Of a stretch of 64,000 nt of DNA, positions 35,944 to 45,046 are shown in pieces; position 1 is the stretch's first letter; every line of letters begins with the position of its first letter. The translations under genes were made by a program, and so were the position numbers. The notes under the pieces are model-generated. The model was not told where the DNA came from and searched no databases. It saw nothing but the letters and a program-made list of their open reading frames with translations. Origin of the DNA: Kutzneria chonburiensis (lineage in GTDB: Bacteria; Actinomycetota; Actinomycetes; Mycobacteriales; Pseudonocardiaceae); NCBI RefSeq assembly GCF_028622115.1, contig NZ_CP097263.1:1240001-1304000 (forward strand), in the 5' to 3' direction.

Positions 35944-37056
35944 TCAGCCGACGGTCAAACCGGCCAGGGCGGCGCCGACGCCGAGGACGGCCGCGCCGAG
36001 CAGGGCGGGCACGACGCCGCGGCGTAGCAGCAGGAGCCAGAGGGCGGCCAGTGCGAGCACGATCGCCTGCCACGGGTGGTGCAACGTCAACCCGAGCGGT
36101 ACGGCCGAACCGGCGATCGCGCCGATCGCCGCTGGTCCGGCACCGTCCAGAAAGGACTGTGCGGCCGCGCTGGCCCGCAGCCGCTCGAACCGGGGCCCGC
36201 CGATCAGCACGAACAGCAGCGACGGCGCGAAGGCCAGCAACGACGCGAGCAGCCCGCCGGACAGGCCGCCGGCGGCGTAGCCGACCACGGCGACGGTCTG
36301 CACGACCGGGCCGGGCGTGATCTGGCCGAGGGCGACGGCGTTGAGGAACTGCGCGCCGGTCATCCAGTGGTAGTGGTCGACGGCGTCGGCCTGCATCAGC
36401 GGGATGATCACGAAGCCGCCGCCGTAGGACAGCGCCCCGACCTTCAACGCCACCCACGGCAGCCCGCCGGCGATGCCGCCGACCAGCGGGAAGGCGAACG
36501 ACCGCGCGGTTCGCGTACGCCACGTGACCTCGACGAACCCGCACCCGGCCAGCACGAGCACCACCCATGGCCCGAACAGGACGGTCGCGGCCGCTCCGAG
36601 CAGCAGATACGCGATCCAGCGCCCGTGATTCCGGGCTCGAGTCCAGCTGGCCGGGATCAGCCCGACCGCCGCGTGCACGGCCACCGCCGCGACCGCCGCC
36701 CCGGCCCCGGCCGCCGCACCCGTCACCCACAGTGGCGGCGTGCCGCTGAGGAACAGCGCCGCCAGCGCCAGGATGACGACGAGCCCTGGGCAGATGAAGC
36801 CGACCGCGCCGACCAGCGCGCCCGGAATGCCCCGCAGCCGCCACGCGCAGAAGATCGCCAGCTGGGTCGAGGCGGGGCCGGGCAGCAGGTTGGTGGCGGC
36901 GATGCCGTCCTCGAACTCCTCGGCGGTCAGCCAGCCCCGCCGGTGTACGCACAGCTGCCGCAGCAACAGGATGTGCGTCGGCGGGCCGCCGAAGCCGATG
37001 CAGCCGATCCGACCCCACTGCGCGAGGATGGTGCCAAGGCCGACCCGTTCGTCCAC
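35944..37056 (-). CDS. chrA: Chromate transporter
   Basis: 370 aa from GTG 37056. It has the two homologous CHR halves: the first with CIGFGGPPTHILLLR and LLPGPASTQLAIFCAW, the second with VGALSYGGGFVIIPLMQ and ALGQITPGPVVQTVAVVGYA. ChrA proteins export chromate; many homologues in soil actinomycetes have unproved substrates. About ten transmembrane helices. It stands alone, with no chrB-like regulator beside it. Confidence 0.93.
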   Translation of the reverse strand: MDERVGLGTILAQWGRIGCIGFGGPPTHILLLRQLCVHRRGWLTAEEFEDGIAATNLLPGPASTQLAIFCAWRLRGIPGALVGAVGFICPGLVVILALAALFLSGTPPLWVTGAAAGAGAAVAAVAVHAAVGLIPASWTRARNHGRWIAYLLLGAAATVLFGPWVVLVLAGCGFVEVTWRTRTARSFAFPLVGGIAGGLPWVALKVGALSYGGGFVIIPLMQADAVDHYHWMTGAQFLNAVALGQITPGPVVQTVAVVGYAAGGLSGGLLASLLAFAPSLLFVLIGGPRFERLRASAAAQSFLDGAGPAAIGAIAGSAVPLGLTLHHPWQAIVLALAALWLLLLRRGVVPALLGAAVLGVGAALAGLTVG

Positions 37057-37218
37057 GAGCTAACACTATGACTTCAGTGCCGATCGAAATCAATTCGTTC
37101 CGTCAAACCTTGCTCAAGTCCCGTGGAGTTGCGGGGGTGACCCGGACAACACTCCTGGAACAGGTCGCGGACCCGGGGTCAGGGGGACACCGCCGAGGCG
37201 GCCGCAGGAGGTGACGTG

Positions 37219-37452
37219 ATGGCGTTCAGCCTGCTCATCATGGTCGGAATCGCCCTGCTCATCGTCGGTATCGTCCAGTCGGCCACCGCCGGACGGCGCC
37301 GTCGCCGCGACTTCGGCGGCGACGGCTACTACGACTCCGGTTCGTCGAACGGCCACCACCATCACCACCATGGGTCCTTCGGAGGCCACCATCACGACGG
37401 TGGTGGCTGGGGCGGTTTCGGTGACGGCGGCGGTGGCGGCCACCACGGCTGA
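37219..37452 (+). CDS. Small membrane protein with Gly/His-rich tail (natural His6)
   Basis: 77 aa from ATG 37219, with AGGAGGT seven bases upstream. Residues 3-22 are a hydrophobic helix (FSLLIMVGIALLIVGIVQSA), followed by RRRRR as a cytoplasmic stop-transfer signal, then a tail rich in Gly and His with a run of six histidines plus HHH and HHG. The tail could bind nickel, zinc or copper. No family recognised. The position next to chrA suggests, but does not prove, a link to metal handling. Confidence 0.7.
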   Translation: MAFSLLIMVGIALLIVGIVQSATAGRRRRRDFGGDGYYDSGSSNGHHHHHHGSFGGHHHDGGGWGGFGDGGGGGHHG

Positions 37453-37454
37453 CC

Positions 37455-37470
37455 TGATCGTGTGATCAGC
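37455..37470. terminator. Small palindrome between two genes
   Basis: CTGATC-GTGT-GATCAG is a perfect 6-bp stem with a 4-nt loop, immediately after the stop of the His-rich gene. It is weak for a terminator and could instead be a protein-binding site for the following lipoprotein gene. Confidence 0.3.
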
Positions 37471-37508
37471 ACGGCCGCGGCGGGCCCGGATGGCGTTAGA
37501 TGGGGGAC

Positions 37509-38420
37509 ATGGCGCGATTCCGGCTGGTGCCCGCCGCGGCGGTGCTGCTGCTGATGACGGCGTGCTCCGGCCAGGCCCCGGCGCCCGCGCCGACCACCAC
37601 CACGACGACAGCGGTGCCGGCCGGGTCGGCCCTTGTCGTGAAGATCGACAACGTCGCCGCGGCCCGGCCGCAGACCGGCCTGGCCGCGGCCAGCGTGGTC
37701 TACGTCGAGCCGGTCGAGGGCGGCCTGACCCGTATCGCGGCCGTCTACCTGAACCAGATCCCGGCCGAGATCGGGCCGGTGCGCAGCGCCCGCGAGACCG
37801 ACATCGATCTGCTCGGCCAGTACGGCAAACCGACGCTGGCCTGCTCCGGCTCGGCCCCGCAGCTGGTGCCGCTGCTGCAGAGCGCCGGTCTGGGGACCGG
37901 CTGCCAGAGCGCGGTGCCCGCCGCGTACTTCCGGAACACCAGCCGGCAGGCGCCGCATGATCTGTACGTGCACCCGGACAAGCTGCCCAAGGGCACCGGG
38001 CCGGTCGACCTCCAGGCCGTCGGACCCGCGCCGGCCGGTGGCACGCCGACGACCAAGCGACACGAGCAGGTGGCGCAGGTGGGCTTCGACTTCGAGTGGT
38101 CGGACCAGAAGTGGCTGATCTCCATGGACGGCAAGCCGTTGACCACCACCGACGGCGGCCAGGTCGGTGCGGCCACGGTGATCGTCCAGAAGATCACGAC
38201 CCGCGCCGGCACGGTTCCCGGTGATGTGGCCGGCAATCCTTCGCCGGTCGGCGTGACGGTCGGCAGCGGGGCGGCAACCGTGCTTCGGGACGGAAAGCTG
38301 TTCGAGGCCACGTGGTCGCGGACCACCCGCACCACCGCGACGATCTTCGCCGACGCCGCGGGCAACGCCGTGCCGGCGGCCGAAGGTCCACTGTGGATTC
38401 TGCTGGCCCCGGTGTCCTGA
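37509..38420 (+). CDS. DUF3048 family lipoprotein
   Basis: 303 aa from ATG 37509 (ATG 37500 is possible). The signal MARFRLVPAAAVLLLMTAC has a lipobox; a Thr/Pro/Ala-rich linker follows. The body is a YerB/DUF3048 module: VVKIDNVAAARPQTGLAAASVVYVEPVEGGLTRIAAVY and GPVRSARETDIDLLGQYG, then a second domain with GKLFEATWSR. Exported, role unknown, possibly cell-wall related. Confidence 0.88.
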   Translation: MARFRLVPAAAVLLLMTACSGQAPAPAPTTTTTTAVPAGSALVVKIDNVAAARPQTGLAAASVVYVEPVEGGLTRIAAVYLNQIPAEIGPVRSARETDIDLLGQYGKPTLACSGSAPQLVPLLQSAGLGTGCQSAVPAAYFRNTSRQAPHDLYVHPDKLPKGTGPVDLQAVGPAPAGGTPTTKRHEQVAQVGFDFEWSDQKWLISMDGKPLTTTDGGQVGAATVIVQKITTRAGTVPGDVAGNPSPVGVTVGSGAATVLRDGKLFEATWSRTTRTTATIFADAAGNAVPAAEGPLWILLAPVS

Positions 38421-38422
38421 CG

Positions 38423-40330
38423 GTGGCGAGCCGGCAGTACACGCCCCTGGACGGGCTGGACGACATCCCGTGGGCGCAGTTACACCATGCTTACGGCAAC
38501 GCATCGGACATCCCGGGCCGGTTGCGTGCGCTGGCCAGCAACTGGAACATGCGCGAGCAGCTGGACGGTATCGAGGGCGCTCTGTTCTCGTTGGACGGGG
38601 GCATCTGCTCGGCGACCACGCCGACTCTGCCGTACCTCGTGGAGCTCGTCAGCACGCCGAAGGTCCGCATCCGGGCCGACATCGTGGAGATGTTGGGGCG
38701 CCTGGTGATGCGCCTCAACGACCCGCGGTGGCGGTCGGAGCCCGACGCGGTGGCCGGCCGTGAGGTATTGATCTCCTTGCACGACAAGGTGATCGCGCTG
38801 CTCAAGGAACGCAACGCCAATCTGCGCCGGGAAGTCGTCGGCCTGCTCTGGCAGTACGCGGCGATAACGCCGCGGGCCAAGGAGATCGAGAAGGCGTTGC
38901 TGGCCAAGGACTCCCGGGAGAAGGAGCTGCGGATCCGGGTCAAGTCCCGGTTGGAGGGCGCCGGCGCCGGACGGGCCGCCGCGCTCCGGTTGGCCGAGAC
39001 GCCGGAGCTGCGGTTCGCGAACCTGGTGGCCCGCCGCATTCTCGACCGTGATTCGGTGTCCGTGCCGGAGTTGATCACTGCCGCCCTCGCCCCGGAGGTG
39101 CCGCGCGGGGCGTACGACATGTGGGCCGGCGATGGCCGCTACCTGTGCGACGCGCTGTGCCTCGACGACGATGTGCCGGCCCGGATGGAGATCATCCGGC
39201 CGCTGCTCATCCACGGCTCCGACGGAGTGCTGACCGGAGCCGTGGAGGCGGCCGGCGACGTCATGCGGCGGTCGCGTTCCGCCACCCGGTCGTTGCTGCC
39301 GCTGGTCGGAAACCTCTTGTACGACAGCAATGCCTACAACCGCGCCCGCGCCGCCGACCTCCTCGCCGCCGTCGGTGACGCGGGCACGCCGTACGCCGAC
39401 CGGCTGGCCGCCCTGCTGGCCGACGGTGATCCCATGGTCGAGGCGGCCGCCACGTGGGCCTTGGCGCGGCAGGGCGATGAGCGCGCGGTGTCGGTGGTTC
39501 TCCGTGCTGTCAAGGAAAGCAGTCGACAGCGGTCCGTCTTCGCCGCGAATCTCGGCGACATGGTCATCACCTGCGCGCGACTCAGCCCGAAGCGGGTGAT
39601 CCCCGTGCTGCATGCCGCGTTGGAGAAGTCCGGTCCCGAGCCGACTCCGTTGCAGGAGAACCTGTGGCGCGCCCTCGCTTCGTGCGGGCCGGCCGGCTAC
39701 GGCGCCGAGGACTCGTTGCTGCTCATGTTGGCGTCCAAGGAACCTGGGCTGGCGCTGACCGTCTTCGCGGGCTTCGGCTCCGCCGCCATCCACCTGGCGC
39801 CGTGGATCGAGGCCTTGGTCCGGGTCGTCGATGATCCCTACGTCGAGCTGCGCGCCGCCGGGGTGCACTGCCTCGTCACCGGCGACAACACCGTGCTGAC
39901 CGAGGTGATCGACCGGCTCGGACCGCCCGAGCACTGGCGGTTCGCCCACGCCTTCGCCTCGGCCGCGCCACTGCTCGACCCGCCCGACCGGGCCGTCGTG
40001 CTCAAGCGGGTCGAGAAGTGGGTCCGGGACAATCCCGCCTATTGGGGCGGCTATGGCGTGGCCGAGAGCGTCGTCGCCTGCGGTGACACCGACCTTGCCG
40101 TCGCCGTGCTGACCCAGGCCCTTGACGCCCCCGAACACGAGACCGCCGTCCTGACCGCGCTGCACGCCATCGCCAAGATCGGCCCGCCCGCCGCCGTCCT
40201 TCGGTCTCGCGTGTTGGCCCTGTTGGAACGGGACGAGCGGCTCGTTCCGCTGTTCGACGTCGGCACCATCGAGACCGACGACCGGATCCAGGCCGCCGCC
40301 CTCGACGCGCTGGCCGCCATCGGCCCTTGA
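38423..40330 (+). CDS. HEAT-repeat protein
   Basis: 635 aa from GTG 38423, two bases after the DUF3048 stop, so probably co-transcribed. The sequence is almost wholly helical repeats of HEAT/Armadillo type: TTPTLPYLVELVSTPKVRIRADIVEMLGRL, AADLLAAVGDAGTPYADRLAALLADGDPMVEAAATWALARQGDERAV and others. Such scaffolds bind proteins or nucleic acids. No catalytic motif, signal or membrane segment seen. Confidence 0.85.
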   Translation: MASRQYTPLDGLDDIPWAQLHHAYGNASDIPGRLRALASNWNMREQLDGIEGALFSLDGGICSATTPTLPYLVELVSTPKVRIRADIVEMLGRLVMRLNDPRWRSEPDAVAGREVLISLHDKVIALLKERNANLRREVVGLLWQYAAITPRAKEIEKALLAKDSREKELRIRVKSRLEGAGAGRAAALRLAETPELRFANLVARRILDRDSVSVPELITAALAPEVPRGAYDMWAGDGRYLCDALCLDDDVPARMEIIRPLLIHGSDGVLTGAVEAAGDVMRRSRSATRSLLPLVGNLLYDSNAYNRARAADLLAAVGDAGTPYADRLAALLADGDPMVEAAATWALARQGDERAVSVVLRAVKESSRQRSVFAANLGDMVITCARLSPKRVIPVLHAALEKSGPEPTPLQENLWRALASCGPAGYGAEDSLLLMLASKEPGLALTVFAGFGSAAIHLAPWIEALVRVVDDPYVELRAAGVHCLVTGDNTVLTEVIDRLGPPEHWRFAHAFASAAPLLDPPDRAVVLKRVEKWVRDNPAYWGGYGVAESVVACGDTDLAVAVLTQALDAPEHETAVLTALHAIAKIGPPAAVLRSRVLALLERDERLVPLFDVGTIETDDRIQAAALDALAAIGP

Positions 40331-40334
40331 GTCG

Positions 40335-40353
40335 CCGGCACGGGCGGTGCCGG
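40335..40353. terminator. Hairpin between convergent genes
   Basis: CCGGCAC (40335-40341) and GTGCCGG (40347-40353) form a 7-bp stem with a 5-nt loop just after the HEAT-repeat stop and before the 3' end of the convergent glycosyltransferase. Likely bidirectional, no T-run. Confidence 0.45.
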
Positions 40354-40396
40354 GCTTGGAGCGCACGGCGCGAGAGTCGACCCCGAGGCCGCCGGC

Positions 40397-41647
40397 TCAG
40401 ACCGTGAGGCGTGCGACGGCCTTGGCGACCTCGCCAGGGCCGTCGTCCTCGGCGAGCTTGGTGGCGACGATCTTGGCGTTGACGCGGAGCTCGTCGTCGG
40501 TCATGGCCCGGGTGATGGCGGCGGCCAACTGGTCGGCGGTGAACTTGCGCTGGGACAAGGTGCCGGCGCTGACGCCGAGGCGGCGCAGGCGGCGGGCCCA
40601 GAAGGGCTGGTCGCCGGCGAAGCCGGGAAGGGCGATGGCGGGCACACCGGCGCGTAGCCCGGCGGCGGTGGTGCCGGCGCCGCAGGCGTGGGCGACGACG
40701 GCGACGTGGTCGAACAGCCAGTCGTGGGGGATCTCGTCGATGGTGATGACGTCGTCGGAAGAGACGGCGAGCTGGGCCCAACCGGCCTGCACGATGCCGC
40801 GAACGCCGGCGGTGCGCAGGGCTTCGGCGATGAGGCCGGAGACGCGGACGGACTCGGCGGTGGGCATGGGCATGCTGCCGAAGCCGATGTAGACGGGCGG
40901 CGGGCCGGATTCCAGGAACTGGACGACATCGGCGGGCGGCGACCAACCGAGCGGGCGCGTGGGCCACCAGTAGCCGACGACGTCGAGGCCGGGGCGCCAA
41001 TCCTGGGGACGCGGCACGACCGAAGGGGAAAACCCGTGCAGGACGGGCCATTCCGCCGCGGCGCGGCGTTTGCTGAGTGCTCGTGCCGACACCTGGGGCA
41101 GGCCCAGCTGGGACCGGAGCGCGGCGAGCGGCTTGCGGTAGTAGTGGTCGAGCCACGCGGCGCCGAACCGGCCGACGGCCCGGTTGAGCACCGGGCCGGC
41201 CGACCAGCCGCCCACGGTCGACGGCGTGAAGTCGGCGGTGGCGGACCACGGCTGGAGGCGGATGCCGAGACTCGGGATGCCTCGCGCCTCGGCCAGCGGA
41301 TGGCCGGCCAGCTCGGCCAACGGCGACAGCAGCAGGATGTCCGCCGGCTCGTCGGCCATGGCCGTCAGCAGTGCCTCGCCGGCCCGCTGCATGCCCCTCG
41401 GCGACATGAACTCCATGACCGCCTTGGCCGGGTTCTCCACCTCGCCCATCCGGCTGAGGTCGCCGGCCGCCATCGACATCGCCTCGTGCGGCCGGAAACG
41501 CAGGCCGCAACTCGTGATCAGTTCCTCGAAAACAGGTAACGCTGTCAGCGTTACGTCGTGTCCCTCGGCTTGCAGCCGAGTGCCGATCCCGATCAGTGGC
41601 GCGGTGTCACCCCGCGAACCGACCGCCGCGATCACCACCTTGGCCAT
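40397..41647 (-). CDS. GT1 family glycosyltransferase (macrolide/antibiotic glycosyltransferase-like)
   Basis: 416 aa from ATG 41647. It has the N-terminal GT-B motif VIAAVGSRGDTAPLIGIGTRLQAEGHDV and the C-terminal nucleotide-sugar site: VYIGFGSMPM, HDWLFDHVAVVAHACGAGTTAAGLRAGVPAIALPGFAGDQPFWARRLRRLGV. Homologues add sugars to macrolides, polyketides or sterols. It follows a TetR gene by 3 bp, an arrangement common for self-resistance or detoxification by glycosylation. No other natural-product genes are adjacent. Confidence 0.9.
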   Translation of the reverse strand: MAKVVIAAVGSRGDTAPLIGIGTRLQAEGHDVTLTALPVFEELITSCGLRFRPHEAMSMAAGDLSRMGEVENPAKAVMEFMSPRGMQRAGEALLTAMADEPADILLLSPLAELAGHPLAEARGIPSLGIRLQPWSATADFTPSTVGGWSAGPVLNRAVGRFGAAWLDHYYRKPLAALRSQLGLPQVSARALSKRRAAAEWPVLHGFSPSVVPRPQDWRPGLDVVGYWWPTRPLGWSPPADVVQFLESGPPPVYIGFGSMPMPTAESVRVSGLIAEALRTAGVRGIVQAGWAQLAVSSDDVITIDEIPHDWLFDHVAVVAHACGAGTTAAGLRAGVPAIALPGFAGDQPFWARRLRRLGVSAGTLSQRKFTADQLAAAITRAMTDDELRVNAKIVATKLAEDDGPGEVAKAVARLTV

Positions 41648-41650
41648 GCT

Positions 41651-42271
41651 CTACCCCCTTCGTGTCGCCAGGTCGAACGTCGTCACCAACTCCCCGGCGT
41701 ACCCGTCCATGTCGTAGTTCGGATTGAGCGCCAGCTCCAGCAGCGGTCCGTTGCGGACCGCGCCGTTGATCGCCGACGCCATGTGTGCGACGTCGAAGTC
41801 GCGGAACTCCCCGGATTCCTGGCCCTCGCGCAGAATGGTGGCCAGGTCGAGCTTGGCGATGTCGGCCACCAGCTCCGGGTCGAGCGCGATCGCGTTCATG
41901 CGGTCGCCGCCGGCCGTGCGATAGCTCATGCCGATGTCGAACACCGCCGAGTACTGCGTGCGGTGCGACAGCATGAAGTCGGCGTTGGCCACGATGTACG
42001 CCCGCAGCTTCCCGCCGGCCGTCCGCTCCATCTCCAGCGCCGGCACGATCGCGTCGAGCGCCTCCCGGAACGAGTGGTGCACGATCTCCCGGACCAGGTC
42101 GTCCTTGTTGGCGAAGTGGTACAGCACCACGCTCATCGCCACCCCCACCCGCTCGGCGATCTTGCGGATCGAGGCCTGCGCGTACCCGATCTCGGCGATC
42201 ACCTCGATCGCCGCCAGCGTGATCTGCTTGCGTCGGGCGTTGTCGGCGAAGGTCCGGCCGTTCGATCGCAC
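41651..42271 (-). CDS. TetR family transcriptional regulator
   Basis: 206 aa. Start GTG 42271. HTH at RKQITLAAIEVIAEIGYAQASIRKIAERVGVAMSVVLYHFANKDDLV (15-60); the C-terminal domain is of the TetR_C ligand type. The start codon overlaps a CGATCTAA dyad, so the mRNA is likely leaderless and autorepressed. It is co-transcribed with the glycosyltransferase and probably senses its substrate. Confidence 0.92.
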   Translation of the reverse strand: MRSNGRTFADNARRKQITLAAIEVIAEIGYAQASIRKIAERVGVAMSVVLYHFANKDDLVREIVHHSFREALDAIVPALEMERTAGGKLRAYIVANADFMLSHRTQYSAVFDIGMSYRTAGGDRMNAIALDPELVADIAKLDLATILREGQESGEFRDFDVAHMASAINGAVRNGPLLELALNPNYDMDGYAGELVTTFDLATRRG

Positions 42272-42288
42272 GATCTAAGATTAGATCG
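42271..42288. promoter_or_regulatory. TetR operator overlapping the start codon
   Basis: CGATCTAA-GA-TTAGATCG is a perfect 8-bp dyad. It includes the first base of the TetR GTG (42271) and is followed by the GATCGATCGATC repeat at 42284-42295. No ribosome binding site can fit, supporting leaderless translation. Confidence 0.65.
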
Positions 42289-42324
42289 ATCGATCGAACG
42301 ACGTCAAGGCGCACCGGGGCGCTG

Positions 42325-42404
42325 CACCTGAGTGGCTCACTTGGCTTTCAGCGCCAAGTGAGCCACTCAGGTGGGGTCAGAACGCCAAGTGAGCCACTCA
42401 GGTG
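42325..42404. repeat. 21-bp inverted/direct repeat block, probable terminator
   Basis: The arm 42325-42345 (starts CACCTGAGTGGCTC) is the exact complement of 42353-42373 with a 7-nt loop, forming a 21-bp hairpin. A third copy in the same orientation as the second lies at 42384-42404 and reaches into the 3' end of the monooxygenase gene. It lies just 3' of that gene and before the TetR promoter. Such long perfect hairpins are a recurrent intergenic type here (compare 5100/6455). Confidence 0.7.
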
Positions 42405-43820
42405 GGGAGAGGGGTGGGCCAGGTGCCGGGGGTGGTGAGGCGGGCGGCGATGTAGCCGTCGGGGCGGACGAGCAGCGCGTCCTGGGGGCCGAGGTCCCAT
42501 GCGGTGACCTGCTGGATGCGGACGGGCCAAGGAGCCGGGGACTGCCAGGCGTCGGGGGAAGGCGTGAAGACGGTGAACCACTCGCCGAGGGCGTCGAGGG
42601 TGGAACGGCCGTCGGGGAGCCGGAGGTGGGGCATGCGGTGCCCGGGTAGGGGTGGGCACGTAGTCGGTGCCGGGTTCGACGGTGGAACCGTAAGCGACGC
42701 CGAGCACGAGCCCGAGCTGGTCGAAGTACTGCTGAGACCAAGGAAGCTCGACGTCGTCAGGAGGAGTGCCGGCGAGGAGCTGGGCGCGGCGGCTGGCGGC
42801 GGCGGACTCCATGAGGCGGCTGTTGGCTACGGCCTGGCGGAGGGTGATCTGGGCGACGGGCAGGCGCTCGGACTGGTAGGAGTCGAGCAGCGAGCCGGAA
42901 GCCCAGCCCTGCAAGGACGCGGCGAGCTTCCAACACAGGTTGTGCACGCCGGCGAGACCGGTGTTCATGCCGAGGCCGCCGGCGCCGGGCACGGTGTGGG
43001 CGGCGTCGCCGGCCAGGAACACGGGGCCCACGCGGAAGGACGACGCGACGAAAGCGGTGATGGTCCACTGCTGCACCCGCTGGACCTTGATCGCGACGGG
43101 GGAGCCGATGGCCTGGGAGACAAGGGATTCCCAGTCGGTGTCCGAAGTAGACGGAGAGATCCAGGCCCAGCCGCCCTCGGGGTACACGGGCAGGAACATG
43201 CCGTGGGCGGTGGCGTAGACACCGGCGGGCTCGGCGGCGGACCATTCAGACAGGTCGGCGTCGAAGACAACCGTCGTCATGTCGGACAGGGCACCGGGAC
43301 CGTCGGTGCCGATCGACAACAGTGAGCGCACGGTGGACTTGGCGCCGTCGGTGGCCAGCAGGTAACGGGCGTGGATCGTCTGGTCGCCGACGACAGCGGT
43401 CACGCCGTCGTCGGAGATGGACAGACCCGTCAGCTCGGCGCCGAAGACCATCGGATCGTCGGCGGCGGCAAGGAGGGTGGGCTCCAAACGGTCCTGGGAG
43501 GTGACGACGCCGAACTCGGGGCTGTCGGGGATCGGCGCGTGCACGCCGGTCATGGCGGCGGTGCCGAAATCGGGGCCGAACAGGGTGTCGCGGAAGCGGA
43601 TGCGCCCGAAGCGAGGGGCGAAGGCGCGGGAGCGCACGGTGTCGGCGATGCCGAGCTGACGGAAGATCTCCATCGAGCGCACGTTGACCAGCCGCGACCG
43701 TGGGAACGGCGACAGCTTCTCGCGCTTCTCCACCAGCAGCGTCCGCACGCCCCAGCGCGCCAGCAGCGCGCGGGCGGTGAGTCCGACGGGTCCCCCGCCG
43801 ACGATCAGCACGTCGGTCAT
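42398..43820 (-). pseudogene. FAD-dependent aromatic monooxygenase, one frameshift near the C-terminus
   Basis: From ATG 43820 the protein reads TDVLIVGGGPVGLTARALLARWGV (FAD GxGxxG), later the DG motif region (VGDQTIHARYLLATDGAKSTVR) and GDAAHTVPGAGGLGMNTGLAGVHNLCWKLA, typical of PheA/TfdB-class flavin monooxygenases. After TDYVPTPT (about 42650) the frame changes at a G/C run (42646-42652); the expected C-terminus MPHLRLPDGRSTLDALGEWFTV to LVRPDGYIAARL continues in the neighbouring frame to 42398. Removing one base restores about 473 aa. Either a sequencing error or a recent mutation. Confidence 0.82.
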
Positions 43821-43935
43821 GGCTCCAAGGTCGCGCAGCCGGCGGCCGGCGGCAACGGTCGATCGGGCACCTGATCAGGCGAGTGAAAGGAGTGAACGTG
43901 CTACGGTTATTTCACCGACGAGTGAGGAGCCCGAC

Positions 43936-44925
43936 ATGCGAGCCATCCAGTACCACCAGTTCGGCGACTACGACGTGCTCGGCGCGGCAACCGTCCGTGA
44001 GCCGGTCGCGCCCGAGGGCTGGGCGGTGGTGCGGATCGTGCTGGCCGGTGTCAGCCCCCTGGACAACACCGCCCGCCTGGGCAAACTCCCGGCCGGCGCG
44101 ATCAAGCCGTTCCCGGTGGTCCCCGGCGTGACCGGGGTGGGCGTCCTGGTCGAGCCGGGCACATCGGACCTGCCGGTCGGGACCAGGGTCGTGCTGGGCG
44201 GCGGCCGTTACGGGCTCGGCGTCGACGGGACGTGGGCCGAGCTGGTGGCCGCCGATCCGGCCAACCTCGTGCCCGTTCCGGACGCCGTCGACGACACGGC
44301 GGCCGCGGCGCTGACCACCGGCGCCGGCCACCTGACCGCGTTGCTCACCCTCACCGATGTCGTCGACTTCCGGCCCGGCGGGACGGTCCTCGCACCCGGC
44401 GTCGGTGGCGCGGTCGGCCAGGGCGGCGTGGAGATCGCCCGCGTGCTCGGGGCGTCGCAAGCCATCACCACGGCCACCTCCAGCGCCAAGGCCGCGAAGG
44501 GCCGCGAGGCCGGCTTCGAGGTCATCGACCTGACCCGGGAATCGTTGCGTGACGGGGTAAAGCGCATCACCGACGGCAAGGGGGTCGATGTCGTGCTGGA
44601 CGGGGTCGGCGGCGCGATCACCGGCGAGGCGCTGGGAAGCCTTGCGGCGCACGGTTCGCTGGTCAGCATCGGTTACTCGGCGGCCATGACCGCCACGATC
44701 GACGTCACCGACCTGATCTGGAAGAACGCTCATGTTCACGGTTTCCGGGTGGCGGCGTACACACCGGAGCAGACGCGCGCGGCCAACGCGAAGCTGCTGG
44801 ATCTGGTGGCACAGAAGGAGATCAATCCGATCGTCGACAGCGTGTTCCCGTTGGCCGACGCGGCGCGGGCGCAGCGGCACCTGATCGAGGGCGGGCCGTT
44901 CGGTCGGGTCTTGCTTGCCGCATAA
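43936..44925 (+). CDS. Zinc-free MDR-family NADP-dependent oxidoreductase
   Basis: 329 aa from ATG 43936 with GAGGAG upstream. RAIQYHQFGDYDVLGAATV, then VPGVTGVGVLVEPGT and the Rossmann part TVLAPGVGGAVGQGGVEIARVLGA and VDVVLDGVGG. Resembles quinone oxidoreductases. It is divergent from the FAD monooxygenase; GTGAAA (43883) and TTTCAC (43910) plus two GAGTGAA direct repeats in the gap may be a binding site. Confidence 0.9.
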   Translation: MRAIQYHQFGDYDVLGAATVREPVAPEGWAVVRIVLAGVSPLDNTARLGKLPAGAIKPFPVVPGVTGVGVLVEPGTSDLPVGTRVVLGGGRYGLGVDGTWAELVAADPANLVPVPDAVDDTAAAALTTGAGHLTALLTLTDVVDFRPGGTVLAPGVGGAVGQGGVEIARVLGASQAITTATSSAKAAKGREAGFEVIDLTRESLRDGVKRITDGKGVDVVLDGVGGAITGEALGSLAAHGSLVSIGYSAAMTATIDVTDLIWKNAHVHGFRVAAYTPEQTRAANAKLLDLVAQKEINPIVDSVFPLADAARAQRHLIEGGPFGRVLLAA

Positions 44926-45046
44926 CGGTCACGGAGCGTCCACAGTGCACACGAAAGAAGTAAAGTAGGCGGCGAAATGTGCAGTTCGACCGCCGTCGGG
45001 TAGGCCTCGGTGAACAACAGTGGCTACTAGCTTCCTGGAGGTCACC

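Noticed and set aside
37330-37400. His6 run as a cloning-vector tag
   Set aside because: It is embedded in a native Gly/His-rich tail with native flanks and an actinomycete ribosome binding site.
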